Shown here: positions 25,757-37,566 of the stretch, one piece after another
Layout: every line of letters starts with the position of its first letter
Position numbering within the stretch: position 1 is the first letter of the stretch
DNA from: Tribonema minus
Taxonomy: Eukaryota; Sar; Xanthophyceae; Tribonematales; Tribonemataceae
DNA length: 64,000 nucleotides
Assembly (NCBI GenBank): GCA_017506865.1
Contig: JAFCMP010000001.1
Span: forward strand, 248,001 to 312,000
Direction of reading: 5' to 3'
Position numbers and translations under genes: made by a program
The notes under the pieces: generated by a model
The model's database searches: none
Seen by the model: the letters and a program-made list of their open reading frames with translations, nothing else
What the model was told of the DNA's origin: nothing

Positions 25757-26489
25757 TAAGAATATAAATACTATTAGATAATAAGATACACGTACCTCCT
25801 CATGCACCTGTGCTTTCAGAAAAAGTTTGAAAAGCTCTCTGAAGGTGGGCGGATTGCGCACCGACTTGCAAGCACACTGTGACTCCGATGCAGCACTCGG
25901 TAACTCCATATGCGTGCGGACGGCTCTACATAGGTCAGGACTAAACTCAGAGTAAAAGACAGACTCTGGGGTGGGGTTGGGGTTCAACGCCACAGCGCAC
26001 CTGCAGAGGCAGAGGCGCGCCTTGCCCTCCTCATGCACCGGTAGCATGTCGCGGCCGCGTGCCAGCCCCATGGCATTGATGGCGTGCGTCAGGGCGTCGT
26101 GCTCCGCGCGCAGCCCCGCATTAAGCAACAGAGTCGCCACCCAGTGGGTTTGCGTGGGGGGCAAGGCAGGGAGGGGGGGCACTGTCGTTCAACCGGGATT
26201 GAGAGCCTGAGCATTGGTTTGCATATGTGTGCATGCATGCATTCATGTATGTACATGCAGGTCATGCCAAGCTGCTGCGCAGGCCTTAGCATGAGAGCTG
26301 ACGCACAAATCCCTGTGCTGTGAATGATGACATCGTAGTACGTCATGGTTCCCTATTTTGCACCGCCATCTGATGATATGTACCTGCCCTGGAAGCCCCT
26401 CCTCGTTTTTGAGGGGCAAAACTCTGCTTGACAATGTGTTCGGTGAGAGACAATGTCTAACCCGAACGCCAGGATCATGACAGGACATT

Positions 26490-26770
26490 CGACTGACATT
26501 GTGGCGCGGAATAGGGAAGAGCAGTTGAGACCCCAAGCACAAGTCACCCTGAATATAACCCTAATCCTGTTTGTCTCATTGTGGGTCCCGTGCACATACG
26601 AACAACCCCAAACACCTATCAGTTACTCTTTGGCTGCCATTGTGCTGCAGGATGGGAAAGTGGTGCAGGCCCGGCGTGCGCAGGTAATCCCAGTCCTTGC
26701 CGTACCCTACTGCTTGGACTCACATTGTGCCGAAATATGGGAAAGCGGAGCAGGCCCGGGGCGAACGCTA
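26490..26770 (-). repeat. degenerate tandem copies of the exon 9 donor region (copy B)
   Basis: This is the same arrangement as in copy A: blocks opening with CATTGTG near 26490, 26636 and 26723, each followed by a GGAAAG-CGG/GTGG-AGCAGG-like string. Only the last is the true exon 9 edge. Presence in both paralogues suggests that the amplification predates the gene duplication. Confidence 0.6.
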
Positions 26771-29590
26771 GCATGTGCGCTGTTCTCCGGAGCGCCTGCA
26801 GGCAGCCCTCCTGTGTGGCGGTGGTGGACGCAACGTGGCAAAGGAGATTCACGTGAGCGCACTACACATGTGAGCGAAGGCATCATGTGGGCATGTCGGC
26901 ACGGAAGTGTCATCCAATTGTAGTACCGATGTGGCAAACGTGAACGTTCAATAAATATTTCTTCCATTTCTTCCAGTTTTACCTTTACTTAATCCTCAAG
27001 TACATGTGTGGAGCGCGCCAAGATGTCAACACGCCGCAGAAAGGCATGCGACCTAGAGCGATAGGGGTTACCATTGCAGTATGGATGTTCTTCAAAGTAC
27101 ATGGTTTTGACTCTGATGCAATGCCCTGGGAAGCGGGAAGAGGGGAGGGAGCTGATCTGCATGTGAGCACTGAGCCAATGCGCCCGTACAGTGCTACCAG
27201 TCTGTCCAACATATATGAGCAACACACACAAATTTGCCACAAGTCACGGCCTGTACTACAGGCAGAACGACCAACCACTGCCCTCGGCATGTTTGCGTCA
27301 CTGCTTCCCTGCACTGTGGGCACGCAGACCACACACAGCTCAGGCGACGCAAAAGCAATTGCTGGCAATGTCTACCACATGTGCCATGGCCGCCAGGAAC
27401 TAGACAAGCAAACAGCCATCTAACACACCATTTGCAAGCCACTAACAGCACCAGCTCGCACAGATGTGAAGCTGCGCAGGCCTGTGGCAGCATGAGCTGC
27501 TGCCACATGAGCTGCTGCCACATCAACTTTAGTTGAACATCACTGTACCTCGTCGCCGGCCAGCAGTCGCAGGAAAATGATCTCCCACGCCACCGCTATG
27601 TGAACCATGCCCGGCTTCGCGAGGAAGGACTCGTTGGCGATTGCCGCAACGAGACGTTCTGTGATGCGCTGCAGACGAGCACCAGCCTCGCGGGCATCAG
27701 CAAAGTCCATGCCCCTCGGCGTGGCGTTGATCATCAGCAGCAGCGAACAGCAGGTGCGGATGCCACGATGATCACTGTCAATTTCATCACAGCAGAATTA
27801 AGGCTTGCCGTTCATCAAACGTGCTATTGCACTGCATGCAACCTGATTTGTTGAAGCAACACCAACCATTACCATCAGCCACTCCAGCAAGGCTTAGTGC
27901 CTGCCAGCTGCACCAGCCAGAGGTGATAATTATTGTCAAGGGGCTGCAGCGCCAAGGCACGTGTAGCGCTGATCATTGTCATCGTCAATGACAGTGGCCG
28001 GCGGCTGCGACAGAAGCTCAGGGAGGTGCTTCAAGTCTGGCCAGGACCTGGTGCCCTGCAGATGACACCGCAGATGATTCAGAGGAAGGGAGGACAACAG
28101 AATCTGCAGGCCCTGCGTGGATAGGGCTATAGTTGGGCGCACGATCGGTATCATTCATCGGCGCTCAGCATGCAGCACTTCCCGGACCGGCAAATGCAGT
28201 CATCAATAAAATATGAACATATGCACCACATCTCCACAACAGCACCGCACAGGCTCTTACGACGGGTGCAGTGCTGATGCGAACCACCTGCATTGTCAAC
28301 ACCACAGAGCGGCAAATCCTGTGATTTGGTGTTGTCGGTCAAATGTATCACAGTCTGTGTCGGACAAAGCTGGCTGTAAGTGCAGCTGCGGTATACATGC
28401 TGAGCGATGACGTGCACGGAAGCAGTGCTCAGCACTCTTACGACCTCCAAGCGCTTTACCACATAACTGATTAGTTGGCCATGAGTCCATTGACGCCATG
28501 CTTTGCCACTGCCTTGCTGCTAAGCTCACCTGCACCACTTTTATGTCGATCCCGAACACCAAGGGCAACAGGCGTGTATGCCCCCTCGAAGCGGTGGCCA
28601 CCAGCTCCTGCTCGCGCTGGACTTCTGGTTGCGCCAGTTGCTTCATCGAGGTCACCACTACAGTGTGGCTCGGCAGCTGATTCTGAGCTCAGGAACGAGG
28701 AGGAGAACATGAGGTCAGGCCTGCTCGCACCAGCACTGACTTTGTGCAGCAGTAATTTAAGTATGCGCGCTGCCGCTGAACAATGCGATGCACTGTGCAC
28801 TGCTCAAAGGTGAGTGTGGTGACGTGCAGGCAAAGCAGCAGTGCCGCAGCACCAAGCTGTTTTGCGGTCACATAAACAGCCTGCGCACGAGACAGCTTCG
28901 GCAGCGCACGAATGATGGGAGCACTGCTTGCGCGGGAGACGCATTGACAACTAATTTTCATGGACATTGCAGTGTCTTGTTTGTGCTCAGAATTTCCGTA
29001 CATCAACCAAAGCCATCTGTTTGTCCCCCTTTTTTCTCAGGACATTTGCTGATTGCATGTATTTGAGGTGTAAGTTGACGCCTCTTGTCGGCTATAGCGT
29101 CAAGGAAGGCTAAACCGGCTCACTTCACCGGCTTAGCAGATACCGGGTGTATGATGTGACTTTCTACCAGCTTTAGGCCAGCTTGAGGACTCCTCAGAGG
29201 TTGGCCAGCTTTTGAACGGCGCCAGATATCGTTTGATCGCTTCCATAAATGTTCAAGCCGTTGTGGGAACGAAGCAAAAAAAAGTAGTCTAAGAGCTCTG
29301 TGTCATGTACTCCCATGCGTTGTCATCAGCGTCAGCTCTGCGCATCTCCGCTTGATGTATTTTGTGGGCCACAAGCTGGTCAATCGGGTTAGGCAGCGCC
29401 GGTGGTGATTCAGATGCTGCGTGTTCTATTGCCATGTAGGAGTCAGTCATACATCTTGCTGGATGTCTACAGGTACTCCGCAGCAGCAGCTCCTGTTGAT
29501 GATGATTGATGATGATTATTTCGTTACTTTCTGGGGGGCAATTCGGGAGAGCATTAGCATTGTTAACAAACAAAATCAATAATTATTTAA

Positions 29591-29790
29591 TGCATACTTT
29601 ATGCGGATTGATTTCCCATTGGACATTTTGGACTGCCGCACATTTAAGTGTAATCTTATAAAAGATTCATCCATTCTTGTTACTAGTGACATAATACCTG
29701 CATAGTTTACGTGAATTAATTTTCGATTGGAGTGTTGGACTGCCGCACAAATAAGTGTAATGTTATAAACATAACATTATTGTTACTGAA
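29591..29790. repeat. two ~100-bp direct repeats in copy B intron 6
   Basis: Two adjacent AT-rich units (about 29591-29690 and 29699-29790) share TTGGACTGCCGCACA, AAGTGTAAT and TTATAAA strings in the same order. The intron is about 750 bp longer than its copy A counterpart, so this block may be an insertion. No coding potential was recognised. Confidence 0.6.
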
Positions 29791-32700
29791 GCCAGGGTAT
29801 GATCAGCGCAGTTGACTGGCAATACCGGCTAGCCGAAGCCGATCAATTTGACCGTAGTCAGCTCACAACTCTAACATACCCTGTGTCCTAAGTGCGTCGG
29901 TGCGTGTCCACTCTCCTTCTGTTGCAAGCTTTCCGTGCAGAAGCATGATATTGTTCCAAGACTCCACAGAACGTTCACTTCAAGCTGGTGTGTAGGTGCC
30001 ACTGCCTTACCTGCATAGCCACCATAATAGCCCTGATGGCGGCTCTGTCCTCCTCCCTGACATTGCTCATTGGGTCAGGGAACCCTTCGACTGGCGGCGA
30101 ATAGCACATGAACATGCTGCCTGGCGCAAGATGGTGACCCGGCATGTTACTCATGACATCCTGCAGAACCAGTCCATGCCCGCAGGGCAGCGCACACAGC
30201 AATATCACATTGAAACTGACATCTCTCTTCCACGAGGAAGAGCTGCGGGGAGGGATAGCGTGCCAGATGCAGTTCACTGACATCAGAGTGTGCCAGCTGA
30301 ACCAAATGTGTGGGTGTGACTGAGATGATTGCATTTGCGTCTGACAATCAACAGCTGCAAGCATGCCGCCATGTATGTGTGTGCCACTGCAGACAGCAGA
30401 CGAGAGAGGAGTGCATTGATGAAAGGCCCTGACTAATAGGTTGCACGTTGTAGCGTGATAGGGACTAGCTTGGGGCAGGTGGAGAGTACCCTTTGACAGG
30501 TTTGATCCTGAGCGTCTTCCATGATGTTGACATGAAATTGAGCCAGGAGTTCCACTGCTCAGCAGGTGATAAGTTCGGCCTGATGCTGCGCGCATGTGCA
30601 CTCACCGTCCACAGTGGTAGACGAGCCTGTGCTGCATGGCTGCCTTCCGAGCGGGTTCGCTGTCGAGGTATGCCATAATTAAGGCCTCGAACACTCTCAA
30701 TCCCTGCAGCGCGCAAACGCAGCCACACGACAAAGAGGCAGAGCTGAGTTGACAGTAAGGGGGACAACGATGTGTTTATGCTCTGTTGAGGCGTTGACAA
30801 AGCTGTGCAGCAGTGGAGGCCTGAGGCTTCAGGACTTGGCCATTCATGCTCACGCGCCAACGTGCCACTTTGGGTTAGCAATTGCTATGGTGTTGATGCT
30901 CTCAGAGCAATCTCGACCGGGTGACACAGCATGTGCCTCGCAGACACAAGCGGCTGGTTGTGACAGCATATCAAAAGTCTAGGTGGCATGAGGCAAGGAT
31001 GGGACTGTGGTGATGAAGCATGCAATGCAAAGCTGCTGGCATTAATCCTCAATCAACACTCAAGTCTCCATGATGTGCCGTGAAGGTTGGGGTCAGAGTT
31101 AGAGCTCTAGATAGGGCCATATATATATGCAGCCTATTGCAGCACTCTCGTGAAGCTAAGTTTAGTACGACAGGCGTTGGCGTCAAGGTCATTGCAGACA
31201 TGCAGCCCAACAATATACCAAGTCTAACACATTGTCAAGCAGGATGCAAAATTTTTAATTCGGCGTTCTTCTGAAATACTGCCACCACAAATCTGCATAC
31301 ATATTTGTGAACTGACCATATGGATGTACACATCTCAAAGAAAATCCACGCTTCTTCATCTGTCCTGGAGACAGGGTCCACCGCGTGACCGGCAATGGCG
31401 GCTTCTGCCTGAGTGCGCAGTATGGCAGCTCCCACATTGGCGGCAGAGTGGCAGTATGCAAAAAACCTGGTCAACACCGGTGATCAGGCAGCAGGGTGGA
31501 AGGTGAAGTTTCAAGGTGAAGTTCCCGCGCTTGTGGCAGGCGTGGCGTCGGGCACGGTGAACGAACGTCTGCACATCCACAGGCGACTTCAAGCACCGTG
31601 ACACAATCTATGGTACCGAGATGGCAGTTTTGGCGACAAGTAGCGCTTGCAACCACACAGCACACGTATTTGACGCGCTGCATGAAGAGAAGAAGAAAAG
31701 GTTATAGCACTTGAAGTATACTTCTACGTAATGGGAAGTATCTAAGAAAAGCACAGCGCTCAAAATTGCATGCGCTGGACACGTCACACTTTGAACACAA
31801 TATATATCACGCAGGCAGGGAACACAGGGGTCAGCAGCATTGCATCATGATGCACGGCGCCCGGTCAAGCCAGCAAGCATGTAAACCCTTGTGTCATGAA
31901 CACCGAAATACCGGCCCCAACACACTGCACCGTCTCCCTGTTGATCTTGCATGCCCATCAGCCACCTCAAGCCAAACAGGCTCGCCGGACTGTGTGGGTG
32001 TTCTACACTCAAAAGTATGGCTGGCGCATGCTTCGGCATGCCATGCTCAGCATTGCACATGCCCTCAGGCTGAGGCTTGTGCCAAGCGGCGATGACCTTT
32101 GAGGTTGCATGCGACTGCATCGGACCCTAATTCCGATTGTAAACTCCAAACCCTAACCTCGATGCTATTCACAAGCCAAAAAGCAGCTCAAAGGCCGGCA
32201 CGAGTGGGTGCTGCTCATGACTCATGACTGTCTACTGGCACTGCTCATAAGATCATATGACACATGTCTGATGACTTGTGAGAGGTGTTGCCCACAACTC
32301 ATGACTTGTGCCACTGCCTGCCATGTGCAGAACAGTCAAACTGCACGTCGACACTGAGTTCTGCTCCCCAGCACAGGTTGTGCTGCATGATTCAGGACTC
32401 ACGGCTGATATCACAGTAAACCGTTCCTTCGGTTCCAGATCAGAGGTGAGCGCTGCTCACGTGGCATAGTCCTTGACGCCAGCATGCACAGCATGTATGT
32501 ACTGCATGATTCGTGACTCACGAATAGTGTGTCATACTTCAAATATTCTACAGTATCATCAGCTGCGCTGAGTGCGCAGACACCTCTGTACGAGATGTAG
32601 TGAGTTCCAGCCGCCTTACTGTTTGTATGTGGTCAGTGATAGCGGGACAGGCCGCAGCAGAAGCCAACCTGCGGTCGCCAATGAGGATTTGAAAAAGGCT

Positions 32701-34425
32701 TTGCCTAGGCACTCAATGATTCGTGGAAAGTCGGGCGCCTTCGACATGTAACGTCTGCTCCCTCACCCTGCGTAGTCCTCGACGGCAACAAGCATGAAGG
32801 CCAGGTTCAGGTACGCGAGCATGAGGGAAAGCACAGGCGCCTCGCCGCAATGGCTGACCAGCGCGCGTGCGCAGTCAATGTAAGGCTGCGCCTCATTCAC
32901 GTGGGAAGCATCGCACAGGACCTTGCCGCCGGCGACGCAGGAGAGGAGCAGGGACTCATTAGCGGCCGCGATTACAGCGTGCCACCTGCTGGCGCCCTGG
33001 TCGGGTGTCATGGCTCTGCTGAGGCCATTTTTGCCGTGCGTGAGCAGGCGCATGGCTGTGCGCTGCACCTCCTGCTCGCGCACAAAGCCTGCAGAGAAGG
33101 GGGAGCGTGTTCATGAATTCATAAGCTACATTGTACCAGTGCTCAGAGCTGCCAGGAGGGGCGCTGCATATAAAACTAAGAGCCAGTCGTGTGCCAGCGG
33201 CAAGAGGGTGCATGTGCAATGCACTGTCACAGGTGCCGTGCCGCTCACATCAGCTTCCAGCCTGTGTGGTGATTTGAGCACTGCATCAACAGTGCTACCC
33301 TGCAGCGGACCTCACAGTGCGACGCTGACGCATTCACAATCATCATGCAAGTGCCAACATGCGCGTGTGACAAAAAGGCTGCTCAGCGCTGCAGCTCGTG
33401 CCCATGAGACTCACCGACATTGCCGGTAGCTAAGCCTCAGCTGAATCTGGTATCTTCTACGTTTCATCACATGCAGAGAGGCTGAGATCGGCATCCAGAA
33501 TTGCTGTCTGACGCATGTACTACTAGTAGAACGCCAGGGCATGTATCATAATGCAGCCAGCAAGAAAAGGGTTTCTGTACTTTAAAGTACCTTTTAGGCG
33601 GTTACTGTAACAGCACTTGATTCTACTTGGTTCATGCAAGGCAGATGTGATATCCGTCTCTGAGGCCAAGAATCTGTATACACACTGTGGCACTTGCTTA
33701 ACAGCGGCATCGCACAGCTGACGCTGTAATCAGGATTAGGGCTAGAGGTAGGGTTGGGGATACTAGGGGTATAATTACGTGCTTAGCATACCTACGCCCA
33801 TGTAGGCCAGCAGGTGGATCTCCAGGTACTTGCGCTCTTCTTGACCCAGGAGCTGTCCAGTGTGGAGTGATGGGTGAGCAGGCAACATGGCTTGCATTTG
33901 CCGCTGCTGCCTAGCATTGCTCACAGCGTGTATGCCACGGTCACCGGACAACTGCACAGTGCCCGCGTGCTTCTTGGGCTTGGGTCCCCTCCTTCGAAAC
34001 TGATCGCAGAGAGATGATGGGGGGGGGACAGTGAGATGAAGGGGAATGGGCACACCCCGCATGACGTGCATGACATGCTTGTGCTGCCTGCCAGTGAGGG
34101 AGTTGCAGCGCATGATTACATTGAGATGGTGACCGTGCGCGTTGTTTTTGTTGCGGTGCAGCTTCAATTTCGCGAAGATTTGGAGCAACGCAACCCAGCA
34201 AACTGCAAACCGGTGCTCTTGACTGATGGCAGCAATTCCATTGCAAGACATCCCTGTGTGCAACGAACGATTCTATTGCGCGCAACACAGAACAACATGA
34301 AGATCAAGGTGCCACCACTATACTCTACCAGGACCCCGGCGCCCCCCATCCCAGGGTACTACATTCACACCCTTAAATGCTGCAGCCACATTAAGCCCGC
34401 ATTGCTGCTAACAATGTCGTTTGAT

Positions 34426-34471
<46 letters not shown>

Positions 34472-34473
34472 GT
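34426..34473 (+). repeat. GCT triplet microsatellite
   Basis: A nearly pure (GCT)n run with one GCTACT interruption lies in intron 1 of the copy B pseudogene. The matching part of copy A (near 21105-21130) has only a short CTGCTGCAGCAGCTGGTGCT stretch, so the run has expanded in copy B. Confidence 0.85.
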
Positions 34474-35299
34474 AATAGTGCCACAGTGTGTATTGTGATG
34501 TCGCCACTCAGATTTGCGCACGGGAATGGCAAGCGCATACAACAGTGCCATGTGGCAACAAGCTGCTGCCTGCATCAGAAAACATAATTTTTCCGAAAGC
34601 ACGTCATTGATTGGCGTGATTATGTTCATAAAAGAACTGCCCGCACACTGATGGCAGAGTCACACAACTCTGATTGTGCATTTGACCCAAGAAATAGCTG
34701 TTCAACTCAGCTGGCACTGCGTCAGACGGCGGCTAGTCATACGCAGCTGGGCGCGCAATGACACTTTTTATTTCATAAAAGCATAATGGACAAAACACAG
34801 CTACACAAGTCATAAGACTCCGAAAAGCACATGTGCAGATAGATGCGTTGGGTATGGTGCACTGCAGCCATGCCAATTACAGCAACGACAGCACAAGCAT
34901 ACTTGCTACTGGCGAAGTATTGAATGCAATTAACTTTTCTAAAATTGAGTCTCAGACTAGCTCAGAAAATATTTAAAATTATTGGAATCGTTGTGAATAA
35001 TGGCCTCAATCTCAAAGACTCAGTTTGCAGATCACATGCACTCGTGTAGGTCACCGAGGTGCGAGATGTACCACTGTGACTGCAAGGCACCACCTCTCAG
35101 AGTCTACCCGGTTGAGCCACTTCACCTGACTGAAAACGCATGTCACATTGTTCTTGAGACACAGCTGGCAAGGCGCCGGCAAGCCTGAACAGCGGCGCTT
35201 GCGCTTCGTGCACAGATCGCATGAACGCCTGGCAGTACGCTGAGCCTCGGTGGCATCACCAGCAGGTGCCACAACGTTTTCATCACTTTGCGTAGGCAT

Positions 35300-36447
35300 G
35301 GCCAGGCTGCTCGATGCCTGCTGTTCTTCGCAACAAAAAGGAAAGTCCAAAAACCAAGGGCAACGCAGTCTGAGAGCAGATTGCGTAAATTTTGAAAGTC
35401 GGAAAGAAGGCCATGCATGATGGTCCACTGTGAATGCAGCCTGAACATTGTCAGTGTCTGGTGACAGTAGTTGCCGCAGTTAAGAGCGCATTCAGCTGAG
35501 CTGCAAATTGAGCTCAATGATCTTTTGATTCGTTTCTCATTTCATTGATGAGAGGGACACATATCCTCAGAATAATATATACTTCAAACTCAACAAAAAA
35601 CAAACCTAGGTGCTCTGTCAGTGAGAACTTCACCTCACTAGTCGCGTTCAAGTCCCGCTTTCTGGGAGCCAAATTTTTTTGGTCACCACTGCCATAGATG
35701 GATGGGAGAACTGGTGTGTTAATGCGATGGCAACTCAGTGTGAGAAATGACGGTTACTGCGACATCATGAGCAGACTTCCATTTACGACAAGAAGGTGGC
35801 GGTCACCCAAGGTATCTCAAAACACCACAAACACGATATGCGGCGCACCACTGATTTGGGGGGCAGAGCTGCCAGCTGCAGCTTCTGAAGGAATTTCGTG
35901 GTTTTTGGCGAATCTTAGCAATCTCAATGCCGACACCCTCGGTATGACGAAGGCCCGACATAAACAACTTTTGTTGCACCAATCCAGTTTTGACGCCGAT
36001 GCACCTGCATGGGCGCAGCTGGGGCCGCTTGGCGATGTTTGCAAGTCCACTTGGACAGAGGCATTGCTGCGCAGCTGATGTTCACTTCAGTCACCTGCGC
36101 CTTGCACTGCCTCGCCCGGTTGTCACTCCATCATGTTCACTTCCTTCTACACCGGCGAATCAGGAACAGGCACCGGGGGTGCTCGCGTGATAGTGGGCTT
36201 GCATTCCTCAAGACGCTTTACAAGCTGTTAGTAAGAGCCTCAAGGACTTCACACAAAAAAGTAGAACTTCAATAACTTTATTCCGGCGCGCCGTCTTCCG
36301 TCGTGTGTGGTGGTGTGCGTGCGTGCCTGGTGCTCGGGCGCAGATTCAAATACCGTGCGCTTCAACGATCTGCGTGCACAGCGGCGCAAGGTGTGATAGT
36401 AAAGAAACATCGGGGGACAATTCATTGAGAGAGGTGACGAGGACGAC
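35300..36447. other. intergenic region upstream of two divergent genes
   Basis: This lies between the copy B zinc-cluster start (minus) and the small plastid-protein gene (plus). A GAACTTCAATAACTT string about 180 bp before 36448 resembles the AACTTC motif of other upstream regions. I saw no further gene. Confidence 0.35.
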
Positions 36448-37566
36448 ATGCTGGTCGCCGCGCTTTCGCTGCTGGTTTGGACATGCTCATTCTGGCCCAG
36501 CGCGGCCTTCGTGGCACCTCCTTCCTCGTCTCATCCGCGTGGGCATCAGGTTGCCTTGAGCAGCAGTGGTGGAACACGGCGGCCGTCGCCCGCGAGCAAG
36601 GAGCAGTCGCCGCCAGCCTGTGAGTTCTCGGATTTGCGAAGTAATAGTTTCTGGGCCAGCTCTTGGATCTGCATGTGTGTGTTCTCTCTCTCGTGTGTCA
36701 TTTCAAATTGTCTGCCCCGCAACACAAATTTGGAAACGACGAGCCGACACCCAGGCTTCGACCTGCGCAGACCTTGCACATTGTCGCTTCCTGCTGTGGC
36801 TTGGGTGCAGACATTGTACTGCCATGCTTGCTCCTTCATACTTGTTTGCCCCAATCGTTCGCAATCTCCTTGCCAGCTCTCCTTACCAGCTCTGATTCTC
36901 TACCATCATACCTCAAAAGATCTCTTGCCCTCATACATGCAGCGGAGTTTGAGCCAGAATGCTCAGAAATGGAGTGGCTCAGGAAGGAAGCGGACTGGAT
37001 CGAGAGCCGCCAACATGTCAACCCCTACTGGTTGGCGAGGAAGGAGGCTTCATTTGAGAAGAAAATGGACGACAAGTTCGAGAACTTGAAGGAATACATC
37101 AAGAAAGCCCAGTTGATGACGTTGGCACTCCAAGTGCTCATCCTGACTTTGTACACAAGTTGCCCTTGGGTAGAATTATTTGCACTCCCTATGATGATTG
37201 AGGCAGTGCTACTCTTAAGTAAGAGTCTCAAGGCGTCGTTGCGTCCCTTGCTGCTTGGTGAGTCGTGTCAAACCTCGTTTACACGTGCATCAGTGAATGA
37301 ATGTGCTGCCCTGATGGTGCCGCTGTGTATAGAATGCTCACCTACTCGTCACTCTGCCGATGCTTTTGATGGTATGCATTCTGCTGAAACCATGTGCAAG
37401 CCAGACTGCAAGCCAATGCGGACGCAATGTTTCATGAAAAATTTGAGCATTGTCCGCAGCACTTGAACACCATCCATTGCAACTGCTCTTGATTGCAGCT
37501 TCTTCTCCGTTGCTGGCTTTGAGCTTTTCACAAGCGCATGTATGGAAGCCTTTCAAGTGGCCTTGA
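36448..37566 (+). CDS. plastid-targeted small membrane protein, unknown function (3 exons, 184 aa)
   Basis: Exons 36448-36619, 36943-37257 and 37499-37566; introns phase 1 and 1, GTGAGT donors, ATGCAG and TTGCAG acceptors. Residues 1-20 are a signal peptide (LSLLVWTCSFW core) ending S-A-A and followed by F-V-A-P-P, then a Ser/Arg/Pro-rich transit-like stretch to about 60, so plastid import is inferred. The mature part has an acidic/aromatic helix (EMEWLRKEADWIESR), a charged heptad-like helix (KKMDDKFENLKEYIKKA), then a hydrophobic stretch of about 35 residues that could form one or two membrane passes, and a short basic tail. No family was recognised. The third exon is the least secure part. 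Without it the ORF would read past the GTGAGT donor into intron sequence. Confidence 0.62.

Larger units (their letters stand above)
24161..35299 (-). pseudogene. Zn(2)Cys(6) transcription factor, copy B (decayed tandem duplicate)
   Basis: Exon remnants: 35126-35299, 33792-33999, 32767-33088, 31334-31568, 30606-30703, ~30022-30190, 28530-28676, 27549-~27743, 26724-26810, 26001-26149 and 24161-24851. Exons 1, 2, 3, 5, 9 and 10 have exactly the copy A lengths. The six cluster cysteines and the R-R-R-G-P-K-P linker are intact, and exon 1 has about 47 of 58 residues identical to copy A. Decay: exon 4 has a 21-nt insertion carrying TGA, a second in-frame TGA, and its donor GT reads AT. The acceptor AG reads GG at exon 6, CG at exon 8 and AA at exon 10. 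Exon 7 lacks two codons. The last exon loses homology after a GVPDG segment, so the Gln-rich tail is missing. A short DNA-binding-only product from exons 1-3 cannot be excluded. Confidence 0.85.
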
